Positions 18,087-27,436 are shown, counted from the first letter of the stretch. The stretch: DNA of 64,000 nt from Cellvibrio zantedeschiae (GCF_014652535.1 NZ_BMYZ01000001.1:1116001-1180000); one strand, 5' to 3'. Translations and numbers: made by a program. The notes: generated by a model not told the origin, from the sequence alone.

Positions 18087-19176
18087 AAAATTTCACGTCA
18101 GAGAGTGGTGGGTGCGAAGCGTGCGCCGCGCTCGTGACGAATACGAAGACACCCAGAGCGATATAGAATGCGCCCGGCCAGAATATCGTTGGGCAATTTA
18201 TGTTTTTTTGATTTATCTCGCCGGTACAATTTGCTTAGGGATTTATTGGAGTTCTGCACCCGCAGAATTAAATGTCCGCGCCACTACCCAGCATCAATTA
18301 GCAACTTTAAAAATACCAGTTCAAACACAATGGCCAAAAGGTGTTGCTACTACATCTACTTTGATTAGCATTAGTGAAACTTTATTAGATAAACATGGTG
18401 GCTACCTAACCAACGATTTTTCTCCACCGGGTATTTGGCTTGATAACATGTCCCATTGGGAGTTGGGTGTTATAACCCAAGTGCGAGATACTACCCAAAT
18501 TTTGCGCTCGTCATTGAGTCAATCCAATCTCAAGCATGATTTGGATGTCGATCTGCAAAAAGCAGAGGTGCGTTTTAATTTTTCCGATAATTCCTGGGGG
18601 GTTCCTTCCACCGAATCCCAATACCGCTCTGGTATAGAGCACTTGCAGAAATACAATTTGCGTTTGTTACAAGCGGGCGCTGAGAATGCGCAATTCCATG
18701 TGGATGCTCAACATCTCAATGATTATTTGGCTGGTGTAGAACAGCGCTTAAAAATTTTATCGCAACGCTTAACGGCAAGTGTTGGTCCAAATCCTAATAC
18801 CGATGCATCGGCAATCTCCATGCGCCAAGCTAATGCTAAAAAAATTGTGAGTGCGCTCTACACTAAAACACCCTGGACGCAAGTAGACGATATTTTTTAT
18901 GAAGCTCGCGGTTCGTCCTGGGCGCTAATTGCTGTTTTACAGGCGGTAGAAATTGATTTTGTAGATGTATTGCAAAATAAACGCGCCCAGGTAAGTTATG
19001 AACAAATTATCCGTGAATTAAAACCCACGCAAGATCCAGTCTACAGCCCAATGATTTTAAATGGCGATGGATTTGGGTTTGTTGCCAATCATTCGCTCAC
19101 CATGGCGTCCTATCTTGCACGTGCGCAAGCAGCAATTTCAGATTGCCGCCGCCAATTGTTAGTATCAACTCCCTAA
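18067..19176 (+). CDS. DUF2333 family membrane protein
   Basis: Protein of 369 residues of unknown function matching the DUF2333 family of Pseudomonas relatives. A basic N-terminus (KKFHVREWWVRSVRRARDEYED) precedes a single membrane segment (WAIYVFLIYLAGTICLGIYW, about 38-57); the rest is predicted periplasmic and holds the conserved GGYLTNDFSPPGIWLDNMSHWELG. The start ATG lies in the last copy of the 20-bp tandem repeat, and the residues RSWVK are encoded again by each upstream unit, suggesting the original N-terminus was MNLLIRSWVKKF and was disturbed by repeat expansion. polB follows after 12 bp. Confidence 0.88.
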   Translation: MKRSWVKKFHVREWWVRSVRRARDEYEDTQSDIECARPEYRWAIYVFLIYLAGTICLGIYWSSAPAELNVRATTQHQLATLKIPVQTQWPKGVATTSTLISISETLLDKHGGYLTNDFSPPGIWLDNMSHWELGVITQVRDTTQILRSSLSQSNLKHDLDVDLQKAEVRFNFSDNSWGVPSTESQYRSGIEHLQKYNLRLLQAGAENAQFHVDAQHLNDYLAGVEQRLKILSQRLTASVGPNPNTDASAISMRQANAKKIVSALYTKTPWTQVDDIFYEARGSSWALIAVLQAVEIDFVDVLQNKRAQVSYEQIIRELKPTQDPVYSPMILNGDGFGFVANHSLTMASYLARAQAAISDCRRQLLVSTP

Positions 19177-19188
19177 TAAGTCCCTTTT

Positions 19189-21549
19189 ATGCCGAACGCA
19201 TTTCTATTAACTCGCCAATGGCGCGATACTCGTGAAGGTATTGTGCTGGATTTTTGGTGGGCAACAGAACAGGGCGCCTGTTGGACGCAAATCAATCGGC
19301 AGGAAATGGTATTTTTTATTTTGCGTAAAGACGCAGAAAAAATAGCAAAACTTTTAGCTGGTTTACGCGCCTGGCGTATGGCTGAAGTCGAACTTAAAAC
19401 TTTTCTTAACCTTCCTGTTAATGCGCTTTATTTTAAGAGCCAACGTGCTGCTCGCGATGCCTTGGAGTTACTCAAGCAAGCGAATCTGGATTTTTGGGAA
19501 TCAGATATTCGCCCTCATGAACGTTATTTGATGGAGCGATTTATTACGGCGGGAGCAACTATTGATCTCGTTGAGCCTGTAGATGGTTCCAAGCCAATAC
19601 TAAATCCCAGGATGACACCTTCAGAAACACGTATACCCTTAAAAATGGTTTCTCTCGATATAGAAACCTCTATGGACGCCAAGCAATTATTTTCCATTGC
19701 TGTTTGGGCGGAACATGATCGAAAAGTTTTTATGGTGGGTGAGGGTGAAAATTCTGAAGAGCACTCAGTAATTTTTTGCGCAACTCAAAAAGCTTGTTTG
19801 CAAGCTTTTTTGGATTGGTTGCATGTGTACGATCCCGATATTTTAATCGGTTGGAGCGTCGTGCAGTTTGATTTGTGGGTGCTGGAAACACTTTGCCAAA
19901 AAGAAAATATGACTTTTGAATTGGGTCGAGCCAAGCAAGCTGCGCATTGGCGACAAGAAGACGGTGACGGTCGCCGGTATATTATAATTCCGGGCCGTGT
20001 TGCGCTCGACGGTATTGAATTATTAAAGGCGGCAAATTATCGCTTCGAAAGCTACTCCTTGCAGTTCGTATCAGAACAGCTTTTAGATAAAGGAAAACTT
20101 TTGCAGGGCTCCGGTCGCGGTCACGATATAGCGCGGCTATTCGTAGAAGATAAATTGGCGCTTGCCGATTACAACCTGCGAGATTGTGAGCTGGTATGGG
20201 AAATCTTTGAAGATAAAAAATTGCTGCACTTCGCAGTCGAACGTAGCCAATTGACCGGATTGCTGCTGGACAGAATCGGTGGTTCGGTTGCTGCGTTTGA
20301 ATATTTGTATTTACCACGCTTACATCGTAAAGGTTATGTGGCACCTAATTTGGGTGAGCTGGAATCTGATGTGATTAGCCCGGGTGGTTATGTGATGAAT
20401 TCACGTCCCGGCATTTACGATAATATTTTGGTGTTGGATTTTAAAAGTCTGTATCCCAGCATCATACGCACATTTTTAATTGACCCTTGTGCGTTCTGGA
20501 TTGCGCAGCATGAGCAATTGCCCTCCGAGAATACTGTTGCCGGTTTTAACGGAGCATATTTTGCGCGAGAAGGACACATATTGCCGCACATTATTGAACA
20601 CCTTTGGTCTGCGCGAGATGTTGCCAAGCGTGAAAAAAATGCACCGCTCTCTCATGCAATAAAAATTATCATGAATTCTTTTTACGGTGTTTTGGGGTCG
20701 ACCGGCTGCCGTTTTTTTGATCCACGTGTATGCAGTTCAATTACCTTGCGTGGCCACGATATTATTCAACGCAGCCGCGATTGGATTGAACAACAAGGTT
20801 ACAGTGTTATTTACGGTGATACAGATTCACTCTTTGTTTGGGTAGAAAATAATTGTGTGGGGAAAACGCCCAAAAATAAAGAACAGTGTCAAAAGATCGG
20901 TGATCGTTTGGCGCGTGAGTTAAATCAGTGGTGGCAAGCGGTATTGAAAACGGAACACGCCATTAAAAGCCATTTGGAAATTCAATTTGAAACCCATTAT
21001 CTTCGCTTTTTGATGCCCACCATTCGCGGCAGTGATTTGGGTACCAAAAAACGTTATGCCGGTGTGATTGAGCATAATGGTGAGCGAGAGTTAGTATTCA
21101 AAGGTTTGGAAAATGTACGCACCGACTGGACGCGTTTAGCAAAAGATTTTCAAGAGCAACTTTATAGCAAGGTATTCGCGGGCGAGGACTATCTCGACTT
21201 TGTGCGCGAAACAGTCTCAGATGTACTTGCCGGTAAGCGCAATGATGATTTAATTTACAACAAACGTTTGCGCCGTCATTTACACGAATACGAAAAAAAT
21301 GTCCCGCCGCAAGTACAAGCTGCGCGCAAATACGTACAGCTTACCGGTAAGCCTATCAGGCGCGGCGATTGGATTGCTTATGTTATTACGACGAGCGGAG
21401 CTGAACCCATATCAGCGCAGCAAAGCCCTCTGGATTATCAGCACTATGTAGATAAACAATTAATGCCGGTAGCAGACAGTATTTTGCACTTTATGGAACA
21501 AAATATGACCGAGCTGGTCGATACGCAGATGTCTTTATTTGTTCATTAA
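19189..21549 (+). CDS. polB: DNA polymerase II (family B)
   Basis: Repair and translesion-restart polymerase with proofreading. At 786 residues it matches E. coli Pol II (783). Visible motifs are exonuclease motif I SLDIETSM (about 153-160), polymerase motif A LDFKSLYPSII (about 415-425), motif B region KIIMNSFYGVLGS and motif C YGDTDSLFVW (about 542-551) with both catalytic aspartates. It begins 12 bp after the DUF2333 gene, so is probably co-transcribed. E. coli polB is SOS-induced, but no LexA-type CTGT-N8-ACAG box is present immediately upstream. It abuts a tiny lipoprotein gene at its 3' end. Confidence 0.97.
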   Translation: MPNAFLLTRQWRDTREGIVLDFWWATEQGACWTQINRQEMVFFILRKDAEKIAKLLAGLRAWRMAEVELKTFLNLPVNALYFKSQRAARDALELLKQANLDFWESDIRPHERYLMERFITAGATIDLVEPVDGSKPILNPRMTPSETRIPLKMVSLDIETSMDAKQLFSIAVWAEHDRKVFMVGEGENSEEHSVIFCATQKACLQAFLDWLHVYDPDILIGWSVVQFDLWVLETLCQKENMTFELGRAKQAAHWRQEDGDGRRYIIIPGRVALDGIELLKAANYRFESYSLQFVSEQLLDKGKLLQGSGRGHDIARLFVEDKLALADYNLRDCELVWEIFEDKKLLHFAVERSQLTGLLLDRIGGSVAAFEYLYLPRLHRKGYVAPNLGELESDVISPGGYVMNSRPGIYDNILVLDFKSLYPSIIRTFLIDPCAFWIAQHEQLPSENTVAGFNGAYFAREGHILPHIIEHLWSARDVAKREKNAPLSHAIKIIMNSFYGVLGSTGCRFFDPRVCSSITLRGHDIIQRSRDWIEQQGYSVIYGDTDSLFVWVENNCVGKTPKNKEQCQKIGDRLARELNQWWQAVLKTEHAIKSHLEIQFETHYLRFLMPTIRGSDLGTKKRYAGVIEHNGERELVFKGLENVRTDWTRLAKDFQEQLYSKVFAGEDYLDFVRETVSDVLAGKRNDDLIYNKRLRRHLHEYEKNVPPQVQAARKYVQLTGKPIRRGDWIAYVITTSGAEPISAQQSPLDYQHYVDKQLMPVADSILHFMEQNMTELVDTQMSLFVH

Positions 21550-21569
21550 TGTGTTCCCGGGAGATCCTT

Positions 21570-21776
21570 GTGAAATCTATGTTGATACTGGTATTAGCCT
21601 TTGCTGGTTTGAGTGCGTGTAGCGATCGGCAAATGTATAATTCGATACAAACTGGCAATAAGAACGAATGTGATAACCTGCAACATGTACAGCGCCAGGA
21701 ATGTTTAAAGCGGTTGGGACCTTCATATGAAAAGTATGAAGAAGAGCGCAAGAAATTATTAAAAGATAAAAATTAA
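21570..21776 (+). CDS. Small lipoprotein, unknown function
   Basis: Short protein of 68 residues with a clear lipobox (FAGLSA|C, Cys17) and a charged C-terminal part (SYEKYEEERKKLLKDKN); two further cysteines lie in ECDNLQ and QECLKR. The GTG at 21570 is chosen because GGGAGATCC lies just upstream; an ATG three codons later is possible. It begins 20 bp after polB and may be the last but one gene of the same unit. Family not recognised. Confidence 0.72.
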   Translation: MKSMLILVLAFAGLSACSDRQMYNSIQTGNKNECDNLQHVQRQECLKRLGPSYEKYEEERKKLLKDKN

Positions 21777-21794
21777 CGGTAAGACGAGTAGAAA

Positions 21795-22196
21795 ATGGAA
21801 GAGATCCTGGATTTATTGCGTGAAAATAATGTATCGGTTCCAGTCCCACTGGATTTGCCGGATGAAGATCAGTTAGTCATGATTGAAGAAGAAATCTTCC
21901 TGCCCATTCCGCGCGATGTACGTACTTATTTATTGGAAGCAAGCGATGTTATTTATGGCACTCTGGAGCCAGTAACCGCAGCAGATCCAAATTCACACAC
22001 TTACTTGCCAGAAGTAACAGCTGTTGCCTGGTCAGAAGGTGTACCGCGCTATCTTTTGCCGATTTGTGAAGACAAAGGCGCATACTACTGCGCAGATCCG
22101 GAAGGTGAAATTGTTTTTTGGAAAGATGGCGAGTTGACTGATGAAACCTGGCCATCGATTTGGCAATGGGTAAGGGATGTTTGGTTGGAGTCTTGA
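21795..22196 (+). CDS. SMI1/KNR4 (SUKH) family protein
   Basis: Cytoplasmic protein of 133 residues matching the SUKH-1 fold: LPDEDQLVMIEEEIFLPIPRDVRTYLLEASDVIYG at the N-terminus, then LLPICEDKGAYYCADPEGEIVFWKDGELTDETWPSIWQWV, the family core. SUKH proteins are often immunity proteins of contact-dependent toxins, but many in Pseudomonas relatives are housekeeping orphans. No toxin gene lies next to it, so an immunity role is not supported. It follows the small lipoprotein gene by 18 bp. Confidence 0.85.
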   Translation: MEEILDLLRENNVSVPVPLDLPDEDQLVMIEEEIFLPIPRDVRTYLLEASDVIYGTLEPVTAADPNSHTYLPEVTAVAWSEGVPRYLLPICEDKGAYYCADPEGEIVFWKDGELTDETWPSIWQWVRDVWLES

Positions 22197-22297
22197 GCTT
22201 AAATACTTTTTTGATGGGGGAGTCGTCATTCCCGCTACGAGAGGATGATGATTCCCTATTTAATTCTTCAATATAGTTATTGCAATTGGGTTCCAAA

Positions 22298-23098
22298 TTA
22301 TTGCAGCTTCACTAAAAACATTTTTGGCCATTGCTTGCCTGTAATCCAAAACGTTTTTTTGTCAGCATCATAAGCAATTCCGTTTAATACACTTTCTTCA
22401 TCTTTCACTTTCAGGTTTTTTGCGATCTCGGAAAAATCCAATAGACCTACCACATCACCTGTTGCCGGGTTGATTTTTACAATTCTGTTGTCATGCCAAA
22501 TATTTGCCCAGATAAAACCCTCTGCATATTCCAATTCATTTAAATTGGTTACGGGCTCATGCTTGAATTTTACCGCGATGGTTTTCTCCACGGCGAAGTT
22601 TTCGGTGTTGTGGAAAAATAACTGATTGCTGCCATCGCTACGGATGATTTGTTTTCCATCCGTTGTTAATCCCCAGCCTTGGCCGGTGTAGTTCAAGGTT
22701 TTTTGTAGCGAAAAGTTGGTGGCGTCATAAACAAAAGCTGTATTTTCTTGCCAGGTAACTAAATAGAGTTTGTTATTGAGCAGTGTTAGCCCTTCTGCAA
22801 AAAAACGATCCGGAATGCGTTGCTTCTGTGAGAAAGGTGCTGTCATTTTTGCCCAGGAACTTTCAGGCTCTGTAACAGGATATGAAACTATCTGTGACTT
22901 GGCGTAAAGCCCGCTGCTTTCGTAAAAATTACCGTCTTTAAGCAAAAGGCCTTGCGTAAAAAGACTGGTTTTGTGCGAACGTTCGGCAAGTATTTTGTAG
23001 TGTATAGAGGGCGCGCTAGCGAGCGAATCAGCTTGCGCGCAAGAGAAATTCGCAATAGTTGCAAGGCTAAGGCAAAATAGGCCGATGAGATATTTCAT
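22298..23098 (-). CDS. Glutaminyl-peptide cyclotransferase
   Basis: Secreted enzyme of 266 residues that cyclises N-terminal glutamine to pyroglutamate. A signal peptide (to SCAQA|DS) precedes a five-bladed beta-propeller of the plant/bacterial QC type: HKTSLFTQGLLLKDGNFYESSGLY, FAEGLTLLNNKLYLVTWQENTAFVYD, GQGWGLTTDGKQIIRSDGSN and a C-terminal LNGIAYDADKKTFWITGKQWPKMF are all family hallmarks. It diverges from the DUF502 gene, and converges on the SUKH gene with 101 bp between and no clear terminator. Confidence 0.92.
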   Translation of the reverse strand: MKYLIGLFCLSLATIANFSCAQADSLASAPSIHYKILAERSHKTSLFTQGLLLKDGNFYESSGLYAKSQIVSYPVTEPESSWAKMTAPFSQKQRIPDRFFAEGLTLLNNKLYLVTWQENTAFVYDATNFSLQKTLNYTGQGWGLTTDGKQIIRSDGSNQLFFHNTENFAVEKTIAVKFKHEPVTNLNELEYAEGFIWANIWHDNRIVKINPATGDVVGLLDFSEIAKNLKVKDEESVLNGIAYDADKKTFWITGKQWPKMFLVKLQ

Positions 23099-23169
23099 AG
23101 TGTGTAAGATATTCCAATCTATTTTTAAATTACATCTTCTTTGGCGTTAATTCTTTTAGGGCGAGTATC

Positions 23170-23793
23170 ATGAAGCGTTTGCGTTCATTTGTCAGTATCA
23201 CCTTGCTCGGTGGGTTTATGGTGGTCTTGCCGGGTGCCATTCTGGTTTTATTCGCTGAATGGTTGTTCGGTGTTATTAGTCGTTTGATCAAGCCCTTTAA
23301 TGATTGGGTGGCAACCTGGTCTCCACTTACAAATTACATGGCCGATTTTACCGGCGTTGCGTTTTTATTGGCAGGCTGTTTTTTAATTGGTCTTTTGGTG
23401 AAAACCAATATTGGGCAATGGCTACATGATTTAATCGACGATTTTTTGGGCAAGGTGTTGCCCGGTTACCAAACGATTAATAAGTTGGTGTCGCAACTGT
23501 TGGGCGGCGAGGGCAATACTTCGCTGTTGAAAGGTGAAGCTTGTCGCGCTTATATCATGGGGCGCAATGTTCCTACTTCAGTTACCGGGATTGTGACTGC
23601 CAGACATGCAAACGGTGATTTTACCGTGTATGTGCCAACGGCGCCGTTTTTGACCTCGGGGATGGTATACCACTTGGGCGCAGATAGTGTTGAATTGTTA
23701 CCGCATATTTCGGTTGAAGCCGTCATGCGCACAATCATCGCCTGCGGTAGCGGTTCGCAAGTCTTGAGCGAGCCTTTACCTGCGGAAGAATAA
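23170..23793 (+). CDS. DUF502 family membrane protein
   Basis: Inner-membrane protein of 207 residues with two hydrophobic N-terminal segments (ITLLGGFMVVLPGAILVLFAEWLFG; VAFLLAGCFLIGLLV) and a soluble C-terminal part containing PGYQTINKLVSQLLGG and VYVPTAPFLTSGMVYHL, which are the DUF502 hallmarks. No biochemical role is established. A strong bidirectional terminator follows. Confidence 0.9.
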   Translation: MKRLRSFVSITLLGGFMVVLPGAILVLFAEWLFGVISRLIKPFNDWVATWSPLTNYMADFTGVAFLLAGCFLIGLLVKTNIGQWLHDLIDDFLGKVLPGYQTINKLVSQLLGGEGNTSLLKGEACRAYIMGRNVPTSVTGIVTARHANGDFTVYVPTAPFLTSGMVYHLGADSVELLPHISVEAVMRTIIACGSGSQVLSEPLPAEE

Positions 23794-23805
23794 ATTTTGT
23801 TGCTC

Positions 23806-23846
23806 GAAAAAAGGCCGCCCTGCTAAAACAGGAGCGGCCTTTTTTA
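23806..23846. terminator. Bidirectional intrinsic terminator
   Basis: AAAAAAGGCCGC / GCGGCCTTTTTT stem, with an inner CTG/CAG pair, between the convergent DUF502 and ComFB genes. Confidence 0.93.
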
Positions 23847-23856
23847 TTGCGTGAGA

Positions 23857-24297
23857 TTATTTTTTAACAGGTTTGGATTTGCTAGCTTTCTTGGGAGCTG
23901 TTTCTTCAGTGCTAGCTTTTGCTGCTACTTTCGCGGGTTTGCTTGCGCGCGTGCCCGAAAGGGAAACATCTACAGAGGGTAATTTGGGGTCTTCACCACG
24001 TTCGCGGCTTTCTACATAATTGATTGCATCGGTAACAGCATTAACAACTTTGTTATGAATTTCATGCATGTCTTGTGGTGACATAAAAAATGTCATATCG
24101 ACATCGTGGCGAATGTAACGCGGCGGCATGCGGTTAAGTGCTACGCAAGCAACATCTGCCAGGAAATCTCTATCTCCCTCTTGCGCGCGAGTACTTTGCT
24201 CAAAGATTTCCTCAAGCACCAAACGCTCGTAATAGTTGTGGATAAAATCTATTTCGTCGTAATTAACGAGGTTGTAATTGCGGGAATTGGTCAGCAT
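23857..24297 (-). CDS. ComFB-domain protein
   Basis: Cytoplasmic protein of 146 residues. The first 100 residues match the late-competence ComFB domain: FIHNYYERLVLEEIF, a short acidic loop, then DVACVALNRMPPRYIRHDVDMTFFM. The C-terminal 45 residues are a Lys/Ala-rich tail (PAKVAAKAS...PKKASKSKPVKK). The four zinc cysteines described in some ComFB proteins are not apparent; only one Cys is present. ComFB domains have been linked to motility and competence control, and recent work on cyanobacteria reports cyclic-dinucleotide binding; no such function can be read here. Confidence 0.8.
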   Translation of the reverse strand: MLTNSRNYNLVNYDEIDFIHNYYERLVLEEIFEQSTRAQEGDRDFLADVACVALNRMPPRYIRHDVDMTFFMSPQDMHEIHNKVVNAVTDAINYVESRERGEDPKLPSVDVSLSGTRASKPAKVAAKASTEETAPKKASKSKPVKK

Positions 24298-24388
24298 TGT
24301 CCATATCTCTTATTAGGGGCTAAGGCAGGGGATGATCTGAGTATAGACGGGGTTTTAGCTTTGCGAGGTCTTTCGTTAGTTGCCGGCT

Positions 24389-26422
24389 TTAGCGTTTGCT
24401 GCGGGTTAAATCCCGTATAACAAATCGTGCCGGGTTGAGCGCATTTACCAGTTCGCGCGATAGAGGCATGGGTTCTTCGTTAATTTGCGCAGCGAGCATT
24501 TCGGCGCAGAGCGGGGTATACGCCAGTCCACGTGCGCCGTGCCCAATATTGATATACAAACCAGACCAATAGCTTCCACCGCAGGTAATACCGGCTCTGG
24601 CATTTTTGCGGAGCGGGCCAAAATCTTCCACCATTTTATTGACCAGGGGTAAAGCACCTACAGTTGGCAGATAGTCGGGCAATGAACAGCGAAAAGCAAC
24701 GCGGCCTTGGAGTTGGCTAGCATCAGCATTAATTGCAAAGTTCGGGATGTGCGCGCGCAAATTATCCAGATTCGTTTGGTGATCGCTGGGGCGTGTCTCT
24801 GTCGCAGTATCTTTAAGATTAAAGGTAGCGCCGGTACAAAAAATTCCATCCTGGGCTGGGCTGATATAGCCTTCAGCGCACACCACAGTTTTAAGTGAAG
24901 ACTTGGTTGTGCTTACCGGAATATAGGTCACCTGTCCGCGAATAGATTTAACGGGTAAGTGGTTGGCAACATCAAAATCCAGCGCGTCTTTTGCGCTTGC
25001 AATAATCGCAACGGGTGCCTGTTTTGTAGCCCCGGTGTGTGAGGATACTTTCCAGCTATTTTGATTTTTGGTGAGTTCTTTAACTGCAAAATTATAAGTA
25101 ATTTGGATGTTGGGGTGATCCACTAAATAATCGCAAAGTATGCGTGGATCTATCCACCCCGCTTGTGGGAAAAATAATCCGCTTTGTGTTAACGGGATGC
25201 CCGCCAGTTCGCTTGCTTGTTCTGCATTAACGAATTGAGCTAATTCATTTGCCTGCGCAAACTTTTCCTGCAGTTGTGCGTGCAGCTCAATTTCAGATTT
25301 TTTATGGGCAAGCTGCAAAACACCGCAGTTCTCACCAATGCTGCTCCATAAAGGACTATAAAAATGTAGTGAATATTGCAGGCTCGCTAAATTAAAAGCC
25401 GCCTGGGTTTCCTCCATAGGGGAAAGCTTGGCATAAAGCACACCTTGTGGATTGCCGGAGCCTTCTTGCGCAAGTGCACTGTGACGTTCGAGAATAGTTA
25501 CGGCCCAACCACGTTCCGCCAAAGCTCTTGCCGTATGGCACCCCGCTAGGCCACCGCCAATAATTAATGCATGTTTTTCGGTAAATGTTGGTTTGTTGTT
25601 ATCGATTGTCCAAGGTACCGGGTAGGGCGAGAAGCTTCCGCGATAACTAAAATCATCCGCGTTGAGAGCTTGTGGTTCATTTTCAAAAATCGCTTTAACC
25701 ATTTCGCGCTTGCGCCCGAAACCAGCGACTTTTTGCACGGAAAAGCCTGCGTTTTTTAAACCGTTTTTAACTATGGCGGCTGCGCTAAAAGTTGCCGCCG
25801 TTGTTCCAGGTTTGCTGAGGTTGCGAATGCAAGCAAATAATTCATCACTCCACATGTGTGGGTTTTTTGAGGGAGCGAAACCGTCCAAAAACCAGGCATC
25901 TACTTTAATGCCAGAGGCGGCATATAAAGGATGCGTTGTTGCGAGCAGTTTGGTGAATCCTTGCGCAGCATCATCAATAATTAATGTGAGCTTGATGCGG
26001 CCATTCATAAAATTCAAACGATGAAAGCCGGTGCCAACAAAAACGGGATAAGCAGAAAGCAATTGTTCAGAAAATTGTTTTAATTCAGGCCACAGCGCGA
26101 GCGCGCGTTCCAAATCAATTTTGTTGAGCGGAAATTTTTCAACGCTGACAAAATGCAATTGAGCAGACTCAGGTGCTGTTTTAAGCCACAGTTGCCACGC
26201 GGCTAAAAAATTCAGGCCAGATCCAAATCCAGTTTCCGCAATGATGAAGTGACTTTTGGCTGCTAATGTGAGCCAGCGTTCGGGTAATTGATTGTGTTGC
26301 AAAAATACGTGGCGGGTTTCTTCCAATCCGTTGGCTTTTGAAAAATACACGTCGCCAAAAACGCTTGATACAGGTTGGCCTTCGGCATCCCATTCGAGCT
26401 GGGCACTGGTGATGTCACTCAC
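24389..26422 (-). CDS. mnmC: Bifunctional tRNA mnm5s2U biosynthesis protein MnmC
   Basis: Completes the 5-methylaminomethyl group on wobble uridine U34 of certain tRNAs. The N-terminal part (about 1-240) is a SAM-dependent methyltransferase (VFLQHNQLPERW, FGSGLNFLAAWQ, FLDGFAPSKNPHMW); the C-terminal part is an FAD-dependent oxidoreductase (ALIIGGGLAGCHTARALAERGW). I place the start at GTG 26422, which overlaps the fldB stop as GTGA and gives an N-terminus (VSDITSAQLEWDAEGQPVSS) aligning with E. coli MnmC; an upstream in-frame TTG is unlikely. Length 677. Coupled to two flavodoxin genes. Confidence 0.96.
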   Translation of the reverse strand: MSDITSAQLEWDAEGQPVSSVFGDVYFSKANGLEETRHVFLQHNQLPERWLTLAAKSHFIIAETGFGSGLNFLAAWQLWLKTAPESAQLHFVSVEKFPLNKIDLERALALWPELKQFSEQLLSAYPVFVGTGFHRLNFMNGRIKLTLIIDDAAQGFTKLLATTHPLYAASGIKVDAWFLDGFAPSKNPHMWSDELFACIRNLSKPGTTAATFSAAAIVKNGLKNAGFSVQKVAGFGRKREMVKAIFENEPQALNADDFSYRGSFSPYPVPWTIDNNKPTFTEKHALIIGGGLAGCHTARALAERGWAVTILERHSALAQEGSGNPQGVLYAKLSPMEETQAAFNLASLQYSLHFYSPLWSSIGENCGVLQLAHKKSEIELHAQLQEKFAQANELAQFVNAEQASELAGIPLTQSGLFFPQAGWIDPRILCDYLVDHPNIQITYNFAVKELTKNQNSWKVSSHTGATKQAPVAIIASAKDALDFDVANHLPVKSIRGQVTYIPVSTTKSSLKTVVCAEGYISPAQDGIFCTGATFNLKDTATETRPSDHQTNLDNLRAHIPNFAINADASQLQGRVAFRCSLPDYLPTVGALPLVNKMVEDFGPLRKNARAGITCGGSYWSGLYINIGHGARGLAYTPLCAEMLAAQINEEPMPLSRELVNALNPARFVIRDLTRSKR

Positions 26423-26940
26423 ACGCCAAACTCGTCGCGGATTTGCGCGCACCAAGTCGCAATGCGTTCGGCAGTTTTGCCAAATTCGTTTTCATCATCC
26501 AGAGCTAACCCCACAAAGTGAGTGCCATCGGGTGTAAGCGCTTTAGAAGCTTCGTAGGTGTAACCGTCAATGGGCCAATAGCCGCAAGGAATGGCGCCGC
26601 GGGCGACGACTTTACTGTGCAAATAACCCATGGCGTCGAGGAACCATTCAGGATATCCAACCTGATCGCCAAGCCCGTATAGCGCGACTTTCTTGCCAGT
26701 GAAATCGACTTCGTTAATGTCGTCCCAAATCTCTTCCCAATCTTCTTGCAGCTCGCCGTAATCCCAAGTAGGGATGCCGAGAATAACAAAGTCGTAAAAC
26801 TGAGCGGTGATAATGGGTGTTTCATTAATGTTGAAAAAATCGACCAGATCTTCGCCTAGCTCGGTGCGAATTTTTTCGCCTGCCATTTCGGTGTAACAGG
26901 TGGAGCTGCCGTAGAACAGGCCAATTAATGCTTGCGTCAT
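26419..26940 (-). CDS. fldB: Flavodoxin FldB
   Basis: Long-chain flavodoxin of 173 residues binding FMN and carrying low-potential electrons. It is very close to E. coli FldB as I recall it: GLFYGSSTCYTEMAGEKI (FMN phosphate loop), ILGIPTWDYGELQEDWEEIW, YGLGDQVGYPEWFLDAMG and the C-terminal FVGLALDDENE. The ATG at 26940 overlaps the upstream mioC-like stop as ATGA; five residues upstream of it are not conserved. Its own stop overlaps the mnmC start as GTGA. Confidence 0.93.
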   Translation of the reverse strand: MTQALIGLFYGSSTCYTEMAGEKIRTELGEDLVDFFNINETPIITAQFYDFVILGIPTWDYGELQEDWEEIWDDINEVDFTGKKVALYGLGDQVGYPEWFLDAMGYLHSKVVARGAIPCGYWPIDGYTYEASKALTPDGTHFVGLALDDENEFGKTAERIATWCAQIRDEFGV

Positions 26941-27383
26941 AGTTGTTGTGCCCAAGTGTTTACCCAGTGCAGCGTTAGCGCTTCCGGGCTATCGCCGCTG
27001 CAGGCATCTAACACCAATGGTTCACCAATCCGCACTGCGCCCAAGTCTGCGAATGCAGCGTCCAGCATGCGGCCTGCTTCATTAAAGGTGCTGTAGCTGC
27101 TGTCGCCAAGATTGATAACGCCGTAGCGCTTGCCGGCAATGCGCGGGTAATCGCGGGTTAAATGAAGGTAAATAGGTTGGATGTTATCGGGGAGTTCGCC
27201 TGCGCCGGTATTCGAATGGCATAAAAGCAGGACTTCGTTGCTATCGCGCACAAGGTCCTGTGGGCGGGCATAAGTATTCAAACTGACCTCATGGTCGAGT
27301 TCGCGCAAGCGTGCGGCAGCAATTTCAGCCACCTGTTCGGCACCGCCGTAAATGCTGCCAATTAGAATCTGGATGGATGCCAT
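26937..27383 (-). CDS. MioC-like short flavodoxin
   Basis: Flavodoxin-domain protein of 148 residues similar to E. coli MioC, an FMN protein reported to support biotin synthase. Visible are ILIGSIYGGAEQVAEIAA (phosphate loop), HSNTGAGELPDNIQPIYLHL and the FMN-ring segment YGVINLGDSSYSTFNEAGRMLD. It lies 53 bp downstream of trmL and overlaps fldB by 4 bp, so the two flavodoxins are translationally coupled. Confidence 0.9.
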   Translation of the reverse strand: MASIQILIGSIYGGAEQVAEIAAARLRELDHEVSLNTYARPQDLVRDSNEVLLLCHSNTGAGELPDNIQPIYLHLTRDYPRIAGKRYGVINLGDSSYSTFNEAGRMLDAAFADLGAVRIGEPLVLDACSGDSPEALTLHWVNTWAQQL

Positions 27384-27436
27384 ATCGAAAACCTGTTTAC
27401 TGAATGGCGCGCATGATAGTGGTTTTGCGCCCGAAG

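Noticed and set aside
21795-22196. SUKH gene as part of a toxin-immunity system
   Set aside because: Neighbours are polB, a small lipoprotein gene and a glutaminyl cyclase gene; no toxin candidate in the region.
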